64,000 nt of DNA, from the NCBI GenBank assembly GCA_963970005.1, contig CAXAMN010025628.1:124001-188000 (forward strand), read 5' to 3'. Of the stretch, positions 56,517 through 64,000 are shown one piece after another (the stretch's first letter is position 1; each line of letters starts with the position of its first letter). A model generated the notes under the pieces. That model searched no databases and was not told where the DNA came from. It saw nothing but the letters and a program-made list of their open reading frames with translations. The DNA is from Durusdinium trenchii. Its lineage: Eukaryota; Sar; Dinophyceae; Suessiales; Symbiodiniaceae. The position numbers and the translations under genes were made by a program.

Positions 56517-58882
56517 AGCTGCTTGATCGCTTTTGCGAGCTTGCTAGATGTGTTGTTGAGCATGGTGGAGATGTTCATTTTGAATGGCCTAGACATGCAT
56601 TGGGTTGGAAGCAGGCTGCATTGTGCCAGCTCATTCGAGACATTGGCATGACAGTGGTGAACTTTGATGGTTGTGCGGTTGGACTTGTTGATCGGCAGGG
56701 CACGCCGTTCCGTAAGAAATGGCGAGTGGCGACTACAAATGAGAACCTCGCAAAGAACCTGAACGAGTGTCGTTGCAAGCATGGTACTGATTTTAAACAT
56801 GCACCCATCACAGGTTCCAATACAAACACAACTGCAAGATACCCAGAGATCATGTGTGAGATTGTCTTCTCTTCGTTGTTTCCTGACCTTGTTTTCAAGG
56901 AGGTGCCCGCCATGCCCGTTTGTGAGGCGGCTGTTTGCGTGGTTGCACAGGAGCATTTTGAGAAGGAGCCAAAGGAACAGCTCTACCGTGGACCGTTGGT
57001 CATTGAAACCGTTGATACCTTTGCAACTCCCGCCGAGCTTGAAGATGACCTCGCTCCCGCGGATGACGAAGCTGAACTAGCAGAGTCGAGAGATGCTAGG
57101 TTGAAGCGTGAGGCAAAGAGCCTGGACCACATCACGACCCACGCAAGGAAGAACCCGTTTTGTGAACATTGCGTGCGTGGTCGAATGTTGAAAAGGTACG
57201 CTCACGGGGTTCGGCCTGAGCCGAGCGACGAAGCGTACGAGCGCTCGGTTGCGTTTGGCCGTGTGCTCGAAGCCGACCATATGTTTCCGTCGGGGGAAAG
57301 CGTGAGCAATGCTGGAGAGAAGGTGGCACTGGTGATCGTGGATCTCTTCTCCGGTCTAAGCATGGCCTATCCGGCCAGAGACAGAACGGAAGAGTCCTGT
57401 TACAACTCACTTAAACACTTCGGTGGCCATAGGCTGAACGGGGACACTGGTGTCATTTTTAAATCAGATGCTGCAGGTGAGTTGACAGGAGCGGCATCCA
57501 GATTGTGCTGGACAGTGTCTCCGAGCACCCCCAGGGATTGGCCTCACGCAGCGCACGTCGAGCGTGAAGTGCGTGCGTTGAAAGAGTTGTGCAGACCCGC
57601 ACATCTCCAGGCCGGCTTCAGCAAGAAGATGTGGCCGATCTCTGTTGTTTACACCGCAAAAGCTCGTGCCTTTTGGTCGCCTTGTGTGATTCGTAAGCAT
57701 GAGCGTGGGACGGAGATTGAGGAGCTCAAGACTGGTAAGACCCGTTGGGAGGTGTGCACAGGTGAGCCCTTCCTTGGTGTGAAGTACCCTCTTGGTGCGC
57801 TTGTTTTCTACAGGGCCAAGAGCGATGGAATGGCCGCTCCAACTACAAGACCAGGTTTGTTTGCAGGTTGGCGTGTTGACTCTGGCTTGCGATACCGCAA
57901 CGTGGTACAAGTTGTTGACTATGAAGCTGTCCGCGCAAGTGCGCAGTTGCATTGGAGTCCCAAGGACCTGCGTGAGAAGGAGGTGTTTTTCCCTCCTGTT
58001 GAACACATTGAGTTTCCATTGTCCAACGCAGCGATGAAGGCGTTGAAGGACATGTCTGACCCTGAAGTTGAGGTGAAGAAGAAGATCTATGACAGATCTC
58101 TTGAATCGGGAGTGCTCCCGTATGACATTGACATTGATGCTTTTCCGGAAGACACCCCAGTTGCACCCCCACGTCATGCATACATTACTTTTTCACGTTT
58201 GTTGGAGCATGGTTTTACGAAGGGTTGCCCAGGGTGTGATGGTGGCCACTACCGCCACAACAAGGCATGTCGCGAGCGATTTGATGCCATCTTCCCTAGA
58301 GAAGCTGCAGCGCCACCCACACCGGCGCCAGATGTCGGAGCACCGAAAACACCTGGACCGCTTCCAATGCCAAAGAGTTCAGCAAAAGCTTCTTCATCCT
58401 CGTCCACAGGAGCAGCAGAAAAGGAGCATTGGGTTGAGCCGGAGCCAACCGAGGGTCCGGAGTACTCTCCTGATGAACTTCCCGAGGGATATGTCCCACC
58501 GGAAGATGTTGCAGCCGGGGTCTACGCCCTAGTGACAAGACAGCTTACCCGGAACGAAGTGTTGTCCCGACCAGATGCACTACAAGCGATCCGCAAGGAG
58601 TTCGATGGTGTTGGCTCCATGGGAACATGGGAGCTTGAGTCGGTTGATGAGGAGTTCCGCGTGAAGGAGGCTGCATTGCAGAATGGAGAAACCATCCACA
58701 TTGCAGACTTGCTTGCCATTTGCAGCGAGAAGCATGTTGAGTTGGCCCCAGAGCTGCGCGCTCTGAAGGGTCGTGTATGTTACCGTGGCGATTCTGCAAA
58801 GACGGCTGAAGGGAAGCTGGCGCTCTACCAGACGCTAGCTGCGTCTCCTGCTTCAATCGTCAGGACCAAGTCAGTGGCATGA
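56417..58882 (+). pseudogene. Methyltransferase-like C-half, integrase and start of reverse transcriptase (element 3)
   Basis: It has no true start codon and continues the preceding module after the break. Residues to about 150 hold VHFEWPRHALGWKQ and VNFDGCAVGLVD, as in element 2. The integrase zinc region is HITTHARKNPFCEHCVRGRM near 57130. The catalytic core shows D (VLEADHMF, about 57270), D (IFKSDAAGEL, about 57465) and E (HVEREVRALKE, about 57560). The reverse transcriptase begins near 58540 (MGTWELESVDEEF, LKGRVCYRGDSAKT, LYQTLAASPASIV) and is cut at about 58860, before the conserved KQAY, LYG and YVDD motifs, ending at a stop a few codons later. Integrase may be intact; reverse transcriptase cannot be. 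Confidence 0.75.
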
Positions 58883-60026
58883 GCCTTTCTGGGAGGCGTT
58901 GGGTAAAAAGGTGTTGATTGATGACATTGGACCGTTGGGTCGCTTTCTTGGTCGACACCACTCCACTGTCGAAGTTGATAACACAGAGTTCTTTGGCTTT
59001 GACATGCGTGCATACGCCGAGGCTACTGTTCAAGAGTATTTGAGGGTTGCAAACAGCCCAAAGATGAAAGTCGTTGCATCACCATTTCTCAGCAAGGGGT
59101 TCGTTGGAGCAGATGAGCGGGGTGCTCTGGCAGCTTCTGCCAGTAGCATTTTGATGAGACTCATGTGGTTGGCACGCCTTGCTCGTCCCGACCTGCTGAG
59201 AGTTGTGACTTGGTTGGCGACCATGGTACAGTCCTGGACGCAAGCTTGCGATGCGTACTTGTACCGTGCCATGTGCTACCTCGAGTGCACCAAGAACGCT
59301 ATGTTGCTTGGGCATGTGCGTGATGCGCCGCAGCATGTGTTTGTTGAACTTTTCGCAGACGCAGACTACTGCGGAGATGATGAACACACCCACAGTACCA
59401 CTGGTGGATGGCTGAAGTTGTCTGGCCCGCGGACGTCGTTTCCGTTGGCATGGCTGTCAAAGAAACAGACGGCTACGTGCCGAAGCACGACGGAGGCAGA
59501 AACCGTCGCACTGTCGTACGTGCTCTTTGAAGAGGGTTTGCCGTTGGTTGAGTTGTATTCCGCAATGCTTGGACGTCCTGTGCTGTTGAGGCTTCGCGAG
59601 GACAACACTGCATGCGCGAAGGTCGTAACAGCTGGCTACTCAAAGAAGCTGAGGCATCTCAAACGCGTACATGGCGTGAGTTTGGCTTCAGTGAAAGAAC
59701 AGTTGGACCGCGACGACGTGGAACTGAGCCTTGTCGGAACAAGCGACCAGAAAGCTGATGCTTTCACAAAAGCAGTCGAGCCTGCGCTATGGCCCAAAAC
59801 CCTCCAAAACCTTGGAGTGCACTTCGATGGTTACACCATCAAACACACATCAGGCACTGGCCTGAAATTGGACAAGCAAATGGCTTTGCAGCCAGATGCA
59901 CCAACGACAGATGTAGCGACAGGACCTCAGGGACACGACAGGCCCTACCCAGCCAGGGTACAAGAAACGGCAGAAACACAAGCCGAAGAGAATACCTCCA
60001 TACAGTGTGCCACAGAGCCTTTCTGA
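58863..60026 (+). pseudogene. Post-YVDD reverse transcriptase and RNase H (element 3)
   Basis: The frame resumes after the deletion with GPSQWHEPFWEALGKKV, the segment normally about 30 residues past YVDD, then GRFLGRHHSTV, the connection MRLMWLARLARPDLLRVVTW, and a full RNase H (VELFADADYCGDDEHTHSTT, SKKQTATCRSTTEAETVALS, LREDNTACAKVV, TSDQKADAFTKAVEP). It ends with about 60 residues of unknown role. No usable ATG is near the start, so without the missing part it would not be translated in frame with integrase. RNase H catalytic acids appear conserved. Confidence 0.75.
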
Positions 60027-60084
60027 TACAGCTGGATAGCCCGGGATTCAGAACTGATCCCAAGCCGTCGAGCAGCTCAGGAGT

Positions 60085-60094
60085 CAGAGGGGGG
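60085..60094 (+). promoter_or_regulatory. Polypurine tract of element 3
   Basis: CAGAGGGGGG precedes the 3' LTR and is the probable plus-strand primer. The exact LTR border is uncertain by one or two bases. Confidence 0.55.
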
Positions 60095-60417
60095 GAAGAA
60101 ATCCCTCAGCTGAAACCACCTCCAGAAGTAGATGTACTGAGCTTTGAATGAGAGGCTTGCATGCTTGCATGTATAGTTTGGTAAAGATGGATCTAAAGTT
60201 GAATCTAAAGCATTTTTGGACATGGTCACTGACGTAGTCCTATGCTGTGAAATCGTGAACTGTAAACAGTTACATGGCCAGAAATGGCAGACGGCCACTC
60301 GTACTGTGCCAACGATTTGGCTCAAGACTTGGAAAAGGTGCAAGGGTTGCTTGAATGCCGATCGTCGTATCGTCCGCTGCCTTTGCATAGGGAAAGCCAG
60401 GTTTCAGAGTTTCAACT
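60094..60417 (+). repeat. 3' LTR of element 3
   Basis: 324 bp. It differs from the 5' copy by the first base and by a 12-bp tandem duplication near 60196-60219 (ATCTAAAGTTGA repeated). The leader-like ATTTGGCTCAAG is at 60315-60326. Confidence 0.88.
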
Positions 60418-60422
60418 ACATG
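60418..60422. other. Target site duplication, 3' copy (element 3)
   Basis: ACATG, identical to 49594-49598. Confidence 0.75.
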
Positions 60423-63400
60423 CCGAATCTTCTATCACCGAACATGGCGTTTCAAACGGGCCCTCCCGAACGAGGTCCACAGTAAACTCCGGTCTTCCGG
60501 AGTGAAACCGTCAACAACTCGGCCGGTTTTTTGCTACGGTACACTCATGCCTCGTGTCAAGGCAATCCCATGAAACACTCATCTCTTCCAGGGGGTCATT
60601 GAGTAAGTCAAAATTTATCCAGATGAGCAGTCAAAAGGCACTATATATTCTCTCCAAAAGACATGTCGCTTCCAGTACATTCAGTGTTTCACTTCAGTGA
60701 CGCTTCGAAGCGCCACGCTTCGCTCACAAACATGAGACCACTGAGACCACCTTCCACCTCCTTCCACCCAACAAAAAATGCTGTTGAAATGCCCTTTGTT
60801 ATCTTTGTTCCTGGTAGTAATGCCAGGAGCTAGTAGCGTTCTTGTGACTACTGGATGCCAGGAGCCTACTAGTAGCTTCTTAACACGAGATGGTTCCAGT
60901 CTTCGGGATCTCCGGCCCCCCCCTCCGTGAGGTCGCCCCTGCGCGCCTGGCGGACGGCAGCACCGTCGACCTGTGGAGCTGGAGAAGCGTCAGCTTCGAG
61001 AAGCCCGAGCGCTACGGCCGGGGGGGCGGGCCAGTTCGGACGGCCGGGGAAGGGGGGGAGCCAGGGTGGGAGCAAAAGAAGCGGTTGTGTGAAGGGGGAT
61101 TCTTTCCTGTGTGCTTTAAGGTCCGACTCCTACTATGTGACAATTCCTTGGAAGATCAGACGTGCCCAACCAGAACATGGGCATGTGTTCCCTTGCTTTT
61201 TGATTTTGCCGGTTCATGGAGGGAAAACTGAACCGAACAAACATCGAAGCATTCTATATATATAATCTTGGCATCAGCGTTTGGACATGTTCCGATTCCA
61301 AAGAATATATATATGATTATATGATTATATATATCTATGAAGTATCCCAAACTGCGGGGAGTCCCAGAAAGCCAGCACACCGGAGCACTTCCTTTGTTGT
61401 TTCTCTCACTGTCCAAGCCCTCCGGCCACGTGAGCCAGGCCGCCGTGGCCGCTGGATGAGCTTCCCCAGTGATCGGCCAGCATCGCCCGAGGCGTTGGAC
61501 GCACGCTTCCGGTACCTGTGCCACTTGGCGTGACGGGCGGACAGACGTTGCGAAGTGGTGGGACGTGGGTGACGATCTGAGATGGCCTTCGGGTTTATGT
61601 TTGGTTTGAGGGTGTTCTGGGTCACCACAGAGTTATATACACATATTACAGAAGGATGGCACGACTCAGAAGAATGCTCGGAATTAGTGCTGCGTTGTTC
61701 TCCGTGATCAAAGCAGTCCAGGCCAAAACAGTAAACTCACCGCTGGAATCAATAATCCGGTCCACCTATTTAAAAAAACACGCCGGCCCCCCCCTAATAA
61801 GGAAACCTCGGTCGCCTTTTTTAAATAGGGGGTCCCTGAAATCGGGGGGTTCATAATAGGGTCACCTGAGAAGGGCTTCAAAACCAAAAAGTCGCCCAGT
61901 AAAGTTTTATATAAAATCCTTCATTAAACTCATATCAAAAATTCAGTAAACCTCCAGATCGAATGGTCTTTTTCCTTCTCCCCTACAAAAACCTTTCTTA
62001 GAATAGTGATTCTTCATTAGACTAACAACTAAAGCTTTCGAAAGGTGATGTCGCTGTGCCACGCGGTTTTGCGTGACCTCGGTGGCAAGTGCGTTTGCGT
62101 GAGTCCGTGCCATTGGGGGAAGGAAAACCTGCTGGTGTAAACGCGGCGTGTCATGGTGGATAGACAGGGCGGACAGAGGTGGGCAGTTACGGTTGTTTTT
62201 GGAACCTAATGAAAAAAACTCCTTCAAGATCGGCGATGTTGGTAGTTTAGTAGGGGCTTGAAAGGCAGATTCCGCCTCCAAGCCTGAGCATTAACTCTTC
62301 ATTTTGGCCTTGATCCACTCCTTTGCCCCAGGTGACGAATGGAACCAGGCGCACCAGGTGGCGCGGCGGTCGGTTCCGCGACTCATGGGACGTGATCCGG
62401 TCGAGACGGGTCGAGCGATCCAAAATCATCTGACATGAGGGATGCAAAGACTGTGGAGATGAGAAGCATTCAGGTGGACATGACCAGTCACGTGACCATA
62501 GTTCATGCTTTGTTCATGAGGGATGAGACTGTTTCAGGTGGAAAATTGGAATTTTTTTTGGGTGCACCAAGTCTGGACAATCTCAGAATGAACTTGGAGG
62601 TTCAAGTCTCGCGGTCAATGCGTTTTTATTCACCCAAGGCCAATGCCTTTTCACTGTCACTTGTTTCACCCAAGGTTGTTTGCTTATGTTTCAGCTTGCG
62701 CACACCAGCGCTGGTGGCCGACTGCGCAATCCTCGTTTTTGGGGGTCCCTTCAGCCAAACGGCAGCACGGGCGATGGTCATACAGGTTCATATGTTCATA
62801 CATAATCACGAAGGACAGCCAACCGAACCACCATCTCAAGCAAGCTTGCTAGTGTCATCCTACCAGCCCAAGACTTGGCTTGCAGGGCCGGACCGTCATT
62901 CCCTTAGGACAGGGCGATGCCCCCATGGTGTGCGTCAGTGGAGTTGTGGGAGCTACCGCCCAATGAATTGGTGTTGTGGTTGTTAGATGCTTTTAGTCCG
63001 GGCAGCAGCTAGGACAACCTTGGATGCACTCGGATGCACCGCTTGAAATTTCTGAAACCAACTTCTGCAACTTGAAGCGCAACACTTTGACAACTGATTG
63101 GTCAGAATTTCAAGTGGGGGGTATTGCTTTGTTCCACTGTGGCGCAGGAGTTGGGATCCACTCCAACTCATCAACTTGGAGAGTGAACAATGTGCTTCCA
63201 TGCCAGAGTGAATCAAAGAAGTATGTTTGTCTCTCTTCAAGTTTGGAGACTAGTTTTGCCAGGTGCCCGTGCTCAAGTACCAATTCTTCGAACTATGGGC
63301 GCCTATAGGTGTGCAGCCTATCGGTGTGAGCGTTGGGGTCTGTGAGAACCAGCTTGGACATGCACAGGGAACATGGATTAAAAGGAAGGGGTGGTGTAAT

Positions 63401-64000
63401 GGTGTACAACGTGTTTTTTTCATTTTTTTGTATGATATTTATAAACAACTAATCCACTTGAAACAGTAAAATGCATAATGCATAATGCATGTATGGCAAT
63501 ATCACATCACATATGTATATATATATATAGCAATAATCCATTTCAAAGACCGCTGGATCTCATGTCTTCGCCCGTGTCGGTCATCTTCTGCGGATCCGTT
63601 CTCCCGGCGCGACGCGCGGAGATCTCAGTCACCCCAGCGCCCCGTGGTGCCAGTCGGATTGCTCAGGGCGCATGATTGGGGACTACCTCTCACAAATGGC
63701 CAGAATACATCCGGTGGAAGAGGATCATTAGGATCACCTCCAGCAAGAGGATCCTTGCACTTAACATTGAGACATACAACCATGCAACATGGTTGTCCCA
63801 TCGACCCGCAATTGTAACGCAGTCAGTCAGCCAGTTCGTTGGTCTTTAAGACATTCTAGGGTTTTGTATGGTGCTCCGTGCCTCCGACCCCAATATATAG
63901 GTAATTTGGACCGTTTGGACCTTGTAATCCTTGCCCAGAGATATAACTAATTTGGTATTGTCACTTCGTTCGACCATGACTTGTATGCAGCCCGATTGTG
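60423..64000. other. Gene-poor tail of the window
   Basis: A short hairpin (ACTCCGG-TCTT-CCGGAGT) lies at 60486-60503. The exon-like block at 60900 is listed separately. TA-rich microsatellites occur around 61253-61335 and 63508-63530. Otherwise I see no supported gene; the open frame at 62435-62986 has no coding bias. Confidence 0.55.
60900..61021 (+). CDS. Putative host exon, possibly HTTM-like
   Basis: After a TTCCAG acceptor the frame from 60902 encodes FGISGPPLREVAPARLADGS and TVDLWSWRSVSFEKPERYGR, with nearly every third position G or C. The ADGSTVDLW...VSFEKP pattern recalls the region after the membrane part of HTTM (vitamin K carboxylase-like) proteins, but the block is too short to be sure. 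The donor is uncertain within a G-rich run. No other exon of this gene is evident. Confidence 0.4.

Larger units (their letters stand above)
49599..60417 (+). mobile_element. Element 3: Ty1/copia-like LTR retrotransposon with HAD-like leader ORF, RT core deleted
   Basis: A 10,819-bp element has LTRs of 312 and 324 bp and a 5-bp duplication ACATG. LTR ends read AG...CT, not TG...CA. Order: LTR, primer site, Arg-rich protein with HAD-like domain, spacer, Gag-protease, methyltransferase-like module, integrase, beginning of reverse transcriptase, deletion of the polymerase core, RNase H, polypurine tract, LTR. Apart from a 12-bp duplication and the first base, the LTRs look identical, pointing to a recent insertion of an element that could not make its own reverse transcriptase. 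Confidence 0.88.

Noticed and set aside
62435..62986. 183-codon plus-strand ORF near the end
   Set aside because: No coding bias, no recognisable motif, composition like its surroundings.

Overview
The window looks like nuclear DNA of a dinoflagellate, most likely a Symbiodiniaceae-type alga. Coding sequence is sparse and the DNA is repeat-rich. Three large Ty1/copia-type LTR retrotransposons carry Gag, protease, integrase and RNase H motifs of the kind dinoflagellate copia elements have. All three LTRs contain a sequence resembling the 3' end of the dinoflagellate spliced leader. The species call is inference from content; there is no rRNA or organelle marker.

Layout: 1-4930 is gene-poor flank with one exon-like block. 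Element 1 (4931-13258, 158-bp LTRs, CCCCC target duplication) has a truncated Gag and a protease joined almost directly to RNase H, so integrase and reverse transcriptase are gone. It keeps two long open frames: one with a KptA/Tpt1-like RNA 2'-phosphotransferase domain and one with an endonuclease/exonuclease/phosphatase (EEP)-like domain. A CTG-rich tract and a 170-180-bp tandem repeat follow. 14286-30324 is mostly non-coding, with a few GC3-rich exon-like blocks, a decayed RING-finger gene, microsatellites and dispersed repeats.

Element 2 (30325-43953, identical 110-bp LTRs) encodes Gag-protease with two CCCH fingers, integrase, reverse transcriptase with YVDD, a split RNase H, a methyltransferase-like module, and a long accessory region with an SGNH-hydrolase-like domain followed by a second KptA-like domain and a zinc ribbon. 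It is studded with about 19 small hairpins: stems of different sequence, GNRA-type loops and a constant flank. 43954-49598 is mostly non-coding with several exon-like blocks on both strands. Element 3 (49599-60417, LTRs of 312 and 324 bp, ACATG target duplication) has an Arg-rich leader protein ending in a HAD-like domain, Gag-protease, the same methyltransferase-like module in a different place, integrase, the start of reverse transcriptase, then a deletion of the polymerase core, and RNase H. 60423-64000 is gene-poor with one strong exon-like block.

Together the elements make up about half the window. The main observation is that these copia elements carry a changing set of accessory nucleic-acid enzyme-like domains (KptA-like twice, EEP-like, methyltransferase-like twice, SGNH-like, HAD-like) and spliced-leader-like LTRs. 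Several reading-frame breaks sit at homopolymers, so frameshifting, mutation and assembly error cannot be separated from the sequence alone.
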